Positions 25,701 through 37,854 are shown, counted from the first letter of the stretch. The stretch is DNA of 64,000 nt from Blastomyces gilchristii SLH14081 (GCF_000003855.2 NW_003101682.1:4720744-4784743); one strand, 5' to 3'. Translations and numbers: made by a program. The notes: generated from the sequence alone by a model not told the origin.

Positions 25701-27690
25701 CACTCTTTATTATCTTGAAGTTCAGATTATAGTAGTTTACACATAATCTGAGATCTTTATTCTTCTTTTTCATGAATATCACAGAGGCTTCTGTGAAGAT
25801 CTATGAAAGTTGAATAAAGTTATTCTTCAGATTCTTCTTTACATAGGTCTGCAAGACCTCTGTCTCATGATGAAAGAGCTTATAGATTGATTCTCAGAAG
25901 GATTTCTGCTCTTCTATCAAATCTATTATCAGATTTATCTCACAGTGAGAGAGAAGCTCAGCTGTCTTTGCTGAGCTGAATATCTCTGTGAGATCTTAGT
26001 ATTTCTCTGATATCTGAAGCTCAGTTTTCATGACTGTGAGATTCTCAGACACTTGTAAAGTCATTATATAGATGAGCTTATCTTCTCTAATCAACTCTGC
26101 AGCATCAACTGATTCTATCTCTGTAAGTGAGTCTGTCAATACTGATTGAAAGTATAAATCTGACTCATAGACAGCTATGTGTGAATTATGTCTTTGAAGT
26201 TATACAAGTCTTAAGTATATGTTATCTGTAATATCTGTGATAATCACAGTTTCTGCAAATCTTCTTCAGATTTCAGAGAGATCTTGTAATTCAAAGATAA
26301 CTCTTATAAGTCTCTTAACTCTCAGATCTGAGTTCTCACACTCTGCTTATTATAAGAGCAGATTCTCAGTCTTCATCTTTCAGCTCATTTACTCTGTAAG
26401 CTTTAGAGACATTATAGTAATCTGAGATTCTAAGTTTATTAATACTTCTCATGCTTGTGAGACAGTAGCACTGCAGTATAATCTCTTCTTATAAACAAGT
26501 ATTTTTATTAAGAGAGTAACAGATTCAGGTGTCAGCTTCAAAACTTTTAAGAAGACTGTTACTGACTCTGTTCATGACTTCTCAAATTCCTATTTTAATT
26601 TGTCTGAACAGTTTGTATGAAGATGTTCTGATTTAGAATAGATGAAGCAGAGTCTCTTTTTCTTAATCTCTCTATTATACACTCTGTTTACAGAAGCTTA
26701 TGAAGCTCTCTCTCTTTACTCAGTAGTCAGACATGAATCTCTCTGTGTCTTATCATCTTTTTCTAATAAATCTGTTCTCTGTTATTCTGATTCTCACAGA
26801 GTCAGTCAGTGATTCACTCTCTGTAGATCTGTGACTCTCACAGTGATCTTTAAGTGATTAATAAGAGTCATCAGTTTCTTCAGAGTCAAGAACTTAGAGT
26901 CTTACTCAATAAGCTTGTTCTGCATGTCTTTATTCAGTCTCTTTATAAATATCATTATTCAGGTCTTGTTTCAGAGCTCTGTTTTCACAGATCTCAATTC
27001 ATATTATAATTTTATAAAGTGCTGTAAGTAGTCTTTATCAGATTTCTTATCTCTTTTGCTAATATTAATGATCACAGTTCAGGTATTCTCTGTTCAGCTT
27101 ACAGAGTCTCTTAACTTATTCTCTAGATAGATCTTGAGAACAGATCAGTGAGATCTCTTATAATCATTCTCTAAATACTTCAGCCAGTTCTTGACTTCAG
27201 TGTAATAGAGATCTGTTATTACATAGATAATAGCTTTTTCATCTTTCATATTACATAGCTGAGCTTGTAAGTCAATTTCAAATACAAACTTGTAAAAGCT
27301 TTTATAGATTGTGATTTGATAAGTAGTCTTAAGTGATTGTAACTTAAGAAAGTTTCTTTTCAGTTTGCAGTTATCTCTGAAGATTATATCTAGATACTCA
27401 GTTGAAGAGTGTTTGCAGATAGTAAACATTTCTTGTAGAAAAATAGCTTGATTCTGTGAGAGATGCTCAAGAATATTCTTCACTGAGATTAATTTATTCA
27501 TGGATTTGAAGAGTTTCTCTGTCACAGATGCAGAGAATGATGTTCTGTGAGTGATTGATAAGTTCTCTGAGACTTCTTTTACAGAGGTTATTCATGGTTC
27601 AGATGACTGCTTCTGAGTATCTGTAGTAGAGTTTGCAGAGATTGAAGTATGTAAGTTTCTAGTTCTTTCAGTTATAACAGGTGATTACTG
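22720..27690 (-). pseudogene. Gypsy-1B gag-pol (decayed)
   Basis: Collinear with Gypsy-1C. An open gag stretch survives at 27525-27145 (126 codons, including NWLKYLEND with TGG still intact). An integrase core stretch survives at 23883-23653 (SDRESIFIEEF block). The remainder has many stops. Limits are approximate. Confidence 0.82.
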
Positions 27691-27707
27691 ACTGACTGAG
27701 CTTGAAA

Positions 27708-27965
27708 TATAAGAATAAGTGCTCACAGATGATTATTCAGGTGTTTGCAGCTTGACATGATATGTACTGTTAACTACTAGAAGTATTCACAGTAGAAAGA
27801 TAAAATATAGAAATTAAATATATAATAGCATTCAAGCTGAGTTATGAATAGTATTCCTGAACTCCAGTCTATATAGTTGTGTGTAGCCAAGAGCCGCTAG
27901 CTCTATTAGTTACGCGAGAGATAGGAATAGAGGTAAAGAATCCGCGAGGAGCGGGATTTCTTACA
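27708..27965 (-). repeat. Gypsy-1B 5' LTR
   Basis: 258 bp. The outer right end keeps CCGCGAGGAGCGGG. The inner left end is mutated (TATAAG start, GATGATT). Confidence 0.95.
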
Positions 27966-27970
27966 ATTTA

Positions 27971-28349
27971 ACATCTTAATATTGAAAGACTCTGTTATAT
28001 ATTATATATTATTTAAAAGACACACTGAATTTAGATATTTTCTATGAACATAGTCTGTATTAGAGTTTTATTCTCACTAATTATTCTGGTCTTACTGATT
28101 CTTTCATACTTATTAAGTCTTTCATTTTCACTGATTCTTTCATTCTCTCTGATTTCTCTGATAATTTCTACTTACTTTTGACTACTCAGATTCTGATTGA
28201 GTGAGCTTCTTAAATAATGATAGAAAATCAATATTCAGTTACATTTTTAAGCTTGCAGATAGCTTAATTGAATGATATTCAGTAAAGCAGTCTTATGTAT
28301 CTCTAAGTTCTAATGAGACTGAATATATGACTCTTAGTGACGCAGTTTA
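27971..28349 (+). pseudogene. Copia RNase H fragment (first part)
   Basis: Continues Copia pol after Gypsy-1B. It reads into the RNase H block VSLSSNETEYMTLSDA at 28297-28344, matching the Copia consensus ALSSTEAEY. It is cut by SINE 2 at 28350. Stops are frequent. Confidence 0.85.
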
Positions 28350-28742
28350 TTATTATTATTCTTCTTCTTTTTCTTCTATTATACTTATATGCAAGCGGAG
28401 CTTATGATGAGTCCTTGCGTGATGTTAAATACAGGTCAAGTATTGATTATACAGGAGGAAATACAGGTGTTGAGACCACACCAAGATAACAGAATAAAAA
28501 AATACAAAGAAGGGACAATTAGATACATGTGATAATAACTTCCCAGCTCAGAAACATAGAGTGATTTGTTGAAGTGATTTGTACACCTCTGTATTTATTA
28601 GAAATCTGAGGTGCTTGAGTTCCAGATTTAATGTATTCTCTGCAGGTTTTGAACTCACATGTCTTGGTTTCCCACATCAAGGTGCTATCAGGTGTCTGTA
28701 TTAATCATTCAGCCACTGAGGCTGAGACAGTTTATGAAGCAA
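28350..28742 (-). mobile_element. SINE copy 2
   Basis: A minus-strand copy of the SINE with the tail at its left end (TTATTATTATTATTCTTC) and the tRNA-derived head at the right. It is flanked by TGACGCAGTTTA (28338-28349) and TGAGACAGTTTA (28743-28754), a 12-bp duplication with two differences. Compared with SINE 1, nearly all changes in the first 141 bp are C-to-T type at CpG or CpC. Confidence 0.92.
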
Positions 28743-29043
28743 CATGAATCTGAAATCTTATAATTGAGCTGGGCTTCATTATCTCATCTCTGATACAGAT
28801 TCTCACTAATAATAAGAGTGTTATAGATGTTATAAAGATAGCAGGTACTACAATCTAAAGTCAGCACATTGACACATGCTTTCATTTTTTATATTGATAG
28901 TTAAATCAGAAGATCATTGATTTGAAATACATTTCTATCACTCAGATAATAGCAGATGAACTCACTAAACCTCTAGACACTGTGATATTTATATAATTCA
29001 TGATTTTATTAGGTCTTACAGACAGAGAAGCCAGAAATACTTA
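28743..29043 (+). pseudogene. Copia RNase H C-terminus
   Basis: Resumes after SINE 2 with AVYEAT, then VIDVIKIAGTT, a KYISITQIIADELTKPL block at about 28930-28975 (Copia consensus Y-x-(S/P)-T-x(2)-(N/Q)-x-A-D-x-(L/F)-T-K-x-L), and stops at about 29041. This is the end of Copia pol. Confidence 0.88.
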
Positions 29044-29402
29044 ATTTTATATTTGTATTTAATTTTAACAGACTATCTTGATGAATTGAGTGTTTTTATA
29101 TATGATTCTTATTATCTCAAGAGAGACTGTTAACTGTTACAGCTATTGTAACTACTGACTATAGTCATCTCTCTAGATCACATGATCAATCACTATATTA
29201 AGCTTTTTATAGATAGATCTATCAATACAACCTTGAACTATATCACAGATTTGAAGAAATATTTAGTCACTGAATAATAACAGAGTCACTTCTAAATATA
29301 GTTACAAATGTAAGAGAGCTCTAGCAGCCACTGATTAATTTTTATATAAGCTAGTATATATCTATAATCTTACACTGACTCAAGCAATCTTTGAATCATA
29401 TC
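29044..29402 (+). repeat. Copia 3' non-coding end and probable 3' LTR start
   Basis: Downstream of pol a purine-rich stretch (CTCAAGAGAGAC) is followed at 29128 by TGTTAACTGTTAC, a plausible LTR start. No second LTR is in the window for comparison, so the LTR call is tentative. Gypsy-1C interrupts it at 29403. Confidence 0.4.
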
Positions 29403-29660
29403 TGTAAGAAATCCCACTTCTTGCGGATTCTTTACCTCTATTCCTATCTCTCACGTAATCAATAGAGCTAGCGGCCCTTGTCTACACACAACTATATAGT
29501 CTGAAGTTCACAAATACTATTCATAACTTAGCTTGAATACTATTATACATTTAATCTCTACATTTTATCTTTCTACTGTGAATACTTCTAGTAGTTAACA
29601 GTATATATCATGTGAAGCTGTAAACATCTGAATAATTGTCTATGAGCACTTATTCTTACA
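29403..29660 (+). repeat. Gypsy-1C 5' LTR
   Basis: 258 bp. The outer left end keeps CCC, GCGG and GCGGCCC. The inner right end is mutated (CTGAATAATTGTCTATGAG). Confidence 0.95.
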
Positions 29661-29679
29661 TTTCAAGCTCAGTCAGTCA

Positions 29680-32600
29680 GCAACTGTCTGTTATAACTGA
29701 GAGAATTAGAAACTTATATACTTCAATCTCTGTGAACTCTATTACAGATACTCAGAAGCAGTCATCTGAATCATGAATAATCTCTATAAAAGAAGTCTCA
29801 GAGAACTTATCAATCATTTATAAAATATTATTCTCTATATCTGTGACAGAGAAACTCTCTGAATTCATGAATAAATCAATCTTAGTGAAGAATATTCTTG
29901 AGTATCTCTTATAAAATTAAGCTATTTTTCTACAAGAAATGCTTACTGTCTGTAAACACTCTTGAACTGAGTCTCTAGATATAATCTTCAGAGATATCTG
30001 TGAACTGAAAAGAAACTTTCTTAAGTTATAATTACTTAAGATTACTTATTGAATCACAATCTATAAAAGCTTTTATAAGTTTGTATTTGAAATTGACTTA
30101 CAAGCTCAGCTATATGATAAGAAAGATAAAGAAGCTATTATCTATATAATGACAGACCTCTATTACACTGAAGTCAAGAACTGACTGAATTATCTAGAGA
30201 ATGATTATAAGAGATTCTGCTGATCTGTTCTTAAGATCTATCTAGAGAATAAGTTGAGAGACTCTGTAAGCTGAACAGAGAACATCTGAGCTGTGATCAT
30301 TAATATTAGAAAAAGAGATGAGAAATCTGAGAAAGACTACTCACAGCTCTTTATAAAATTATAATATGAATTAAGATCTGTGAAAATAGAGTTCTGAAAT
30401 AAGACCTGAATAATGATATTTATAAAGAGACTGAATAAAGATATACAGAACAAGCTCATTAAGTAAGACTCTAAGTTCTTGACTCTGAAGAAACTGATGA
30501 CTCTCATTCACTGTTTACAGATCACTGTAAGAGTCACAGATCTGCAGAGAGCAGATCACTGACTGATTCTGTGAGAGTTAGAATAACAGAGAACAGATTT
30601 ATCAGAAAAAGATGACAAGATACAGAGAGATTTGTATCTGACTGCTGAGCAGAGAGAAAGAGCTTCATAATCTCTTATAAATAGAGTATATAATAGAGAG
30701 ATTAAGAAAAAGAGACTCTGCTTTATCTATTCTAAATCAGAATATCATCATACAAACTGTCTGAATAAATTAAAATAGAAATTTAAGAAGTTATAGACAG
30801 AGTCAGTAACAGTCTTCTTAAGAATCTTGAAGCTGATATCTGAATCTGTTACTCTCTTAATAAAAATACTTACTTATAGAGAGAGACTGTGCTGCAGTAC
30901 TACTGTCTCATAAGTATAAAAAGTATTAATGAACTCAGAATCTCAGATCACTGTAGTGTCTCTAAACCTTGCAGAGTGAATAAGCTGAATAATGAAAACT
31001 AGAAATCTGCTCTTATAATAAGCAGGGTGTGAGAACTCAGATCTGAGAGCTGAGAAACTTGTAAGAGTTATCTTTGAATTGTAAGATCTTTCTGAAATCT
31101 GAAGAAGATTTGTAGAAACTGTGATTATTACAGATATCACAGATAACATATACTTGAGACTTGTATAACTTCAAAGACACAATTCACACATAGCTGTCTG
31201 TGAGTCAGGTTTATACTTCTGATCAGTGTTGATAGACTCACTTATAAAGATAGAATCAGTTAATGCTGCAGAGTTAATTAGAGAAGATAAGCTCATCTAT
31301 ATAATGACTTTATAAGTGTCTGAGAATCTCACAGTCATGAAAACTGAGCTTCAGATATCAGAGAAATACTGAGATCTTGCAGAGATATTCAGCTTAGTAA
31401 AGACAGCTGAGCTTTCTTCTTACTATAAGAAGAATCTGATAATAAATTTAATAGAAGAGTAGAAACTCTTCTGAGAACTAATCTATAAGCTCTTTCATTA
31501 TGAGACAGAGATCTTATAAGTCTATGTAAAGAAGAATCTGAAGAATGACTTTATCTGATCTTTACAGGCCTCTGCAGAAGCCTCTGTGATATTTATAAAG
31601 AAGAAGAATGAAGATCTCAGATTGTGTGTAGACTACTGTAATCTTAACTTTAAAACAATAAAGAGTTACTATTCTCTATCTCTGATTGAGAATGTGATTA
31701 ACTGTCTCACAGAAGCTGTCATATTTATATAACTGAATATAATCAATATATATACACAGCTGTGAATATAATCTGAGAATGAATAAAAGACTGTCTTTAA
31801 AACTGTACTGAAATTATTTGAATATCTAGTGATGTGTTTTAATCTGACTAATATCTTCACAGTATTTCAGTCTTTTATTAATAAAACACTTTATGTATAT
31901 CTGAATATTTTTGTGATAATATATCTGAATGATGTGATAATGTACTTTATGAAGAAGAAAGAATATACTGAGTATGTGTGAAGTGTGTTGAAGATCTTAG
32001 ATAAGGCAGGACTGTATATTAAGCTTATAAAGTATAACTTCAGTGTCTATTGAATTAATTTTCTAGAATATGTAATCACTGCAGATGATATTCAGATAAA
32101 ATCTTCATAAATTAAGACTATTCTATTATGATTAGAGTTAACTAGTATTCATAAGATTCAGATCTTTCTGAGCTTTGTGAATTTCTATAGATGATTTATC
32201 TTTGTATTTACAAGAATCTTCTTGACTCTTACAGATATACTGAAGAGTGAGAATAAGAAGAAGTCATTTCATGAACAGAGAATGAAAAGATTATTAAGAA
32301 GAAAGAACTATAAGAACTTTCTTATCTCAGAAGCTTACAGAGTCTTTATAAGATTAAAACAGATATTTATAGATACAGTGATACTATTTCACTTTAATCT
32401 CTTACTCTTAATTAGATTGAAGATAGATGTCTTCTTCTTTATAATTTCAGAAATAGTCTTGTAACTACAGTTAAATGAGAACTGGGTTTCAGTGATCTTT
32501 TTCTTATAAAAGATATAACTCATGAAGATCAACTATAACATTCATGATCAGAAGCTTCTTTTAATAGTGAAATTCTTCTATTACTGATATCACTACTTTG

Positions 32601-34640
32601 AGAATCTTATAACAGTGATTACTATTAGAACTGATTATAACAGCTTATAATAGTTTACTTTAATCAAGAAACTCTTATAATGACAGATTTACTGAGCTCA
32701 GAAACTGAGTGAGTTCTGATTCAAGATAGAATATATCAAGAAAATCAAGAACTCAGTGAATAAACTCTCTCACAGACCAGACTATATTAAGAAGACTAGA
32801 ATGACAGATACAGAGAGACTAGAGAAGATAGAAAAGCTTCACAGAATGCTTAGACTGAGTGTTATAAAGAGATTAACTGAAGAGTCTCTCAATTCTCTGT
32901 AAGAGAAGAGAGAGAAGAGAGAGAAGAAATCTGTATAACTACTCTCTATAATACTGAGAGTTAACACTCTGAGAATCTCTGTAAGAATTCTTGAAGAGAG
33001 TATCTATAATCTGAAAAGTTTACAGACTTTGAGAAGTGCTATGAAAGATCTGATGTAAGAAGAAACAGAGTATAAGTCTTTATAAGATCTTCTATTCAGA
33101 TTGTCTGAACTGTAACTGAAGAATGAATATACTTAATATATTTAAAAACTGCTCACAGCAGAGATCAATTCTACAGAAATAAAGAATTAAAGAGACTTAA
33201 ATAATCTCTTATAAAGAGAGGACTGAATTTATAATCTATGAATGAGTTTCTATGCATAGAACTTATTAAAAGATATTATGACTCTTCTCTAGTAAGTTAT
33301 TTTATAGATACTAGAACTTATGAGTTACTTATAAGAAAATACTTCTGATTGAAGATGTGAGAATTTATAAAGAAGATAGTGAATTCTTGTACTATTTATC
33401 AGAGTTCATGAGTAGTATAGTTCAGATTATATACAGAACTTACTTCTTTACTTATTCTGCAGAAACCTTGAAAACAGCTGGAAATAAATACTCTTATAAG
33501 TCTCTCTGAAAGCAAGAACATATATAATGTCTACTTTGACAGTGTGCTGATGATAGTTAATTACTTTATTAAGATAACACACTTTATATTCATCTGCAAG
33601 AACTTAAAGTCAAAGGATTTGACTTATATATTTGTCTGTAATATAATCTAATTGTATGAGTTATCTATAAATATTATCTCAGATAGAGAATCAATCTTTG
33701 TAGAAGAGTTCTGATCTGATCTGATAACTATACTGAAGATCTTATAAGATCTAAGCATGACTTTTCATCAATAGACAGATGATCAGACAGAATATCTGAT
33801 AAGTATATTAAAACAGTATCTGTGATACTTTATTAATTACAATCAGAATAACTGAATGTATTGATTATCACTTACAGAGTTTATATATAATAACTCAAAG
33901 TATATCAGCACAGATAAAACCCTCTTTAAGATACTCACTGAGACTTATTCATATATAATCTTGATGAACTCATGAGAGTATACTATAGAGTGTGATAATA
34001 CTCATGAATGAGCTGAGAGAATTCAGAAGATTTAGAAGAAAGTCTGTAAATTCTTAAGAAAGACTTAAGAGTATCAGAAGAGATACTATAACTTCAAGTA
34101 TATTATAAAGAGTTTTAAGAAAGATAATAGAGTCTGACTCAGTCTAGAAAATATCATTATATAGAGATCTAGTAAGAAGCTGAATCTCTTACAGACAGAG
34201 TCTTATAAGATTATGAATAAAATTAGTTTATAGTTCTATAGATTGAAACTATTATCTGAGTTATAGATATATAATATTTTTCATGTCTCTTTACTCTGTA
34301 AATATAAGAAATTCTTAGAAGAGAATTCTATGACTTATTACTCTGTCTGTAAAGTATTAGAGAGTAAAAGAGAATATCAGATTAAAGAGATTATTAACTC
34401 AGAGAAATGAGATTACAAGCTCTGATTCAAGATTCAGTGTTAAGAATATTCTGATAAGATGAATAAGTTCACTTAAGAATTATCTGAGCAGATAAGATAT
34501 TTACAGAAGCTGAGACATAACTTTCATACTGTGAATTCTGATAAGTCAGAATAATATGATCTTTACTAAGAATTCAATTGTAATAAAGATATTAACACTG
34601 TTATTTATAAGTTCTAGTCTATAAGATAATGAGTTTCTAC
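29680..34640 (+). pseudogene. Gypsy-1C gag-pol with chromodomain (decayed)
   Basis: Readable domains: gag from about 29.7 kb with a damaged CCHC knuckle at 30716-30760; reverse transcriptase with a VDYCNLN block near 31629 and a YLNDV block near 31919-31946 (YLDD family); RNase H at about 32.2-32.9 kb; integrase with a SDRESIFVEEF block near 33678-33712 and TFHQ*TDDQTE near 33761-33792; and a chromodomain-like tail near 34396-34480, where two TGA codons sit at expected tryptophans. This places it among fungal chromoviruses. Dense TGA/TAA/TAG stops mean no product. Confidence 0.88.
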
Positions 34641-34792
34641 TGATATGAACAGTCTGCAGTGTACATAAAAGAAGAAGAAATCATACTCTTATTAAAGTTA
34701 AAAAATAAGAAAATAAAAATAGAATCATGAACACAATTTAGAGATCAATAAAGAAAAAATAAAGAAAACTCAAATTCATATTCTTAATACTC

Positions 34793-35527
34793 ATGATATT
34801 TAATCTTCTCATAACTATCAACTTCTCTCTTCAAAGAAGCAGAGAGTATTATACTCACAGTACAGATAATTATTGTATTTGATGTGAAGACTGTTAGAAA
34901 TGCACAGACTTCAGAGAAGCTGAATATCAGAATATATACAGTTGTGACAGAATCTTGAGAACTGACTGTCTGTATATGTGATCAGATATTTCTTATAAAG
35001 CTATATCTGCTTTCTCAGTTATACTGAAGTATTCAGCCTGAAAATAATTGAGATGTGAAGAGAGAGCTTATCTACTCAGACTAACTTCTGTCATGAATTC
35101 ATAGCATTTGCATTGTCTTGATTACTCAGATTTTACAGGTATTCAGAGACTTATCTCTTATTGACAATAAGATTGTGAAAATGCACTGCAGTATGAGAAT
35201 CATTGATAGAAAACCTAGATATATTTACATATGTCTGATCAGAGATTGTGCAGACAGAGAGAGAGTGATTGTAAGTCTGTGAGACTGTAGAAGACACTGA
35301 CAACACTAGAAGCTTTATAAGAACTATTAGCTAGAGTCTGTAACAAATTACTTATAAGAAGACTTATAGTAAAGAAGAGAACTGCACTGCTTGAAGCTAG
35401 AAACTGATCTGAGAGAGATATGAAATTGACTGCTGATCTGAAGATTGAGTGCAGTGATAAAGCTGAGAGAAATGAAGATGCTGTTGTAAGTGATAACATC
35501 TCTGCTTTATCAGCTAATAAAAAGTAA
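34793..35527 (+). pseudogene. Gypsy-1C accessory ORF3
   Basis: A 245-codon frame from ATG 34793 to TAA 35525-35527, downstream of pol and in the same orientation. It has a cysteine cluster YCI*CEDC*KC at about 34871-34903, and the same charged helical C-terminus as in Gypsy-1B (LARVCNKLLIRRLIVKK). Equal length in two independently mutated copies argues that it was a real gene. No family recognised. The 86-codon antisense frame at 35239-35499 is its shadow. Confidence 0.6.
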
Positions 35528-36392
35528 TCAGAGAAGTTATAGAAATACTCATAAGAAGCTTAGCAGCAGTCAGACATTGTTTATGAAGATATTGAAATTG
35601 AAAAATTTTTATTCTTGAGAAGTTCTTGAATTAATATACAGATATTGTTAGAAACACTCTCTCTCTATTATCTGAGTGAAAACACTTCACAGATGAATGA
35701 GAATACTCACAGTTTATAAGAATAAAAGCTGTTACAGAAAAAGAAAAAAGAAGATAAGATTTCATAGACAGATCTGAGATATTTATACTACTCTAGAGAG
35801 ATTTGTTTACACTGTGAGTGATTCTATGAAACAGTCAGATCACTCTAGAAATAAGAGTCATTATAAATCACAGATCTGAATCTTTCTATATAACTATAAA
35901 GAGTAATTGCAGATCATAGATATCTTGATTCTATAATTCTACAGAGTTGATGAAAGAATAGAAAATTCCTCACAATTCTACAGTGTTAAAAAACAATGAT
36001 TTATAAGAATAAGTGAAAGATCAACTTGTAAATACTTCTTCTTAATAAGAATAATCTCACAGAGAGTGATTCATCTGTGAGATAAATCTGTATAATAATC
36101 ACTCAAGAATCTTATAAAAATGATTGAGAGTCAACTAAAACTCTTCTATATAAAAGATGTGAGATGAATCTATGTAATAGTCAGAGAAGAATCTGTAAAT
36201 TATAAAGAATCTTATGAAATAAGAAACTGAGTAACAGACTCTTTTCTCTTCACAGTAATAAGGGATTTTTCCTCACTGAGATTTTTTATAGATATGAAGA
36301 GTTTTTAGTGAGTATCACTGCAGTGCTGAGCTGATTCTATGAAGTCACTCAGTAAAAGGCTTCACAGATGAAGTCTTAGAGAGAAGAAGATA

Positions 36393-36650
36393 TGTAAGAA
36401 ATCTCACTTCTTGCAGATTCTTTATCTCTATTTCTATCTCTCATGTAATCAATAGAACTAGTGGCTCTTGACTATATACAACTATATAGTCTGGAGTTCA
36501 TGAATACTATTCATAACTCAGCTTAAATGCTATTATATATTTGGCTTCTACATTTTATCTTTCTACTGTGAATACTTCTAATAGTTAACAGTATATATCA
36601 TACCAAGCTGCAAACACCTGAATAATCGCCTGCGAGAACTTATTCTTACA
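36393..36650 (+). repeat. Gypsy-1C 3' LTR
   Basis: 258 bp. The outer right end keeps CACCTGAATAATCGCCTGCG. The inner left end is mutated (ATCTCACTTCTTGCAGATT). Confidence 0.95.
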
Positions 36651-36655
36651 ATATC

Positions 36656-37130
36656 AGATATATACAGCTCACTGAATATAATAACTCTGCTAATGAAGTT
36701 GCTGAAGTAGCAGTGAACTTCATCTGTTTATCAGCAGTAAAATGTATCTTAAATACAGATACAGCAGTAATCATATATAATCTGTAACTATATATATAGA
36801 AAATTACTTCAACTAGTTCTACAGCTACTCTGAATATCAGAATTAACAGATTCTGTGACTTCAAAGATAATTACAGTTATATTGAAATGAAACTAAATAA
36901 CAAGCTCTTCAGATTCAGAAACTATGATAATTAACACTGAGAAGTTAAATTAAAAGCTATCTTGATTGATGCGTCTCATATACTTGTAGAAGAAAAGTAC
37001 TCAGATTCTTAACTTATAAGTGATAATTTAAAAATCTTATAATATAAAGAAAGTCAATTATAAAAGTGTATACAAAACTCAATGAGAACTAAGCTGTAAA
37101 TACTTAATCAAACTTCTTCATCAATTAATA
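36656..37130 (+). pseudogene. Possible Copia-type gag N-terminus remnant
   Basis: A plus-strand frame from about 36.87 kb reads MKLNNKLFRFRNYDN then EVKLKAILIDASHILVEEKY, with stops at plausible tryptophan and glutamine positions. The NYDxW-then-amphipathic-helix pattern resembles Copia gag N-termini. It lies downstream of a Copia pol, so it would belong to a tandem or second copy. The match is weak and could be chance. Confidence 0.3.
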
Positions 37131-37440
37131 TAATAATAATAAAAATACAGAAAGTAAACATTAAACAGTAAATAATATAAAGTAGTAATTGTAATAATAA
37201 TGAAAAAAAAATTAAAAAATTAAAGAAATTAATAATAATATTTTTTATAATATCTTTTATATTTACTAAATTATTTATTCAAGTGTAATTATGTTATTAT
37301 ATTATTCACTAAATATATTTTTATTTTCAAAATCTCTTTTTATTTCTCTTCTTCTTTTTCTATCTTGTTTTCTTTTACTATGTTATTTTATCATCTTCTT
37401 CTTTCTCACTTAGTTCTGATTTTTTTTTTATTTTTTTTGT
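37131..37440. other. AT-rich spacer, no gene seen
   Basis: Low-complexity A/T sequence with AAT runs and poly-T. No readable element or open frame. It borders the balanced-composition island. Confidence 0.7.
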
Positions 37441-37854
37441 TTCATATTACAAAATCAGTTTCATGGTCACTTGTTTTATCGGGCAATTCAGAGAAAGAAG
37501 TGTATTTCTCAAACCTAATAAAACTTGGAACACTGAGCATAAGTATATAAAAGGAAAATATAATACAGAGGTACAGTACAGCAAATATATACATGTAAAG
37601 GTATAAACAGAAGCGCAATATACATGTTTCTCCCGTTTGAAGACGGTCGTTGCCCGCGTGTCTTCCTCATTGGGGTAGGGGTTCAAGGGCCCTTGATCCT
37701 GTTACTAGTCGTCTAGAAGGTTGACGCCTCAGGTAGCGAAAAGGGTCCCGGAGTCAATACTCTTTCCCCGAGTTGCAACTACGGGCTTGTTTTAACTCTC
37801 AAAAGTGTGTGTTGGTGGGCTTGTAATATTTCTAGCATCTTGATAATCATCTAA
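37441..37854. other. 3' flank of the transporter gene
   Basis: Composition turns normal at about 37.45-37.6 kb, with CpG and GG/CC restored. It probably holds the 3' UTR. No AATAAA lies close to the stop on the minus strand; AATAAA-like motifs occur only in the A-rich stretch around 37427-37438. Short frames at 37447-37686 show no domain. Confidence 0.5.

Larger units (their letters stand above)
20715..27965 (-). mobile_element. Gypsy-1B, full-length chromodomain Ty3/Gypsy element
   Basis: A 7,251-bp element with 258-bp LTRs at 20715-20972 (3') and 27708-27965 (5'). It is flanked by the 5-bp duplication ATTTA (20710-20714 and 27966-27970). It is inserted in Copia. A purine-rich tract lies just inside the 3' LTR on the minus strand (AAAGAGGGAGGAATA). 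It is less mutated than 1A in ORF3 and parts of gag. Confidence 0.95.
29403..36650 (+). mobile_element. Gypsy-1C, full-length chromodomain Ty3/Gypsy element
   Basis: A 7,248-bp element, plus strand, with 258-bp LTRs (29403-29660 5', 36393-36650 3'). It is flanked by the 5-bp duplication ATATC (29398-29402 and 36651-36655). It is the sense-oriented reference for the family. A polypurine tract, AGAGAGAAGAAGAT, precedes the 3' LTR. Confidence 0.95.
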
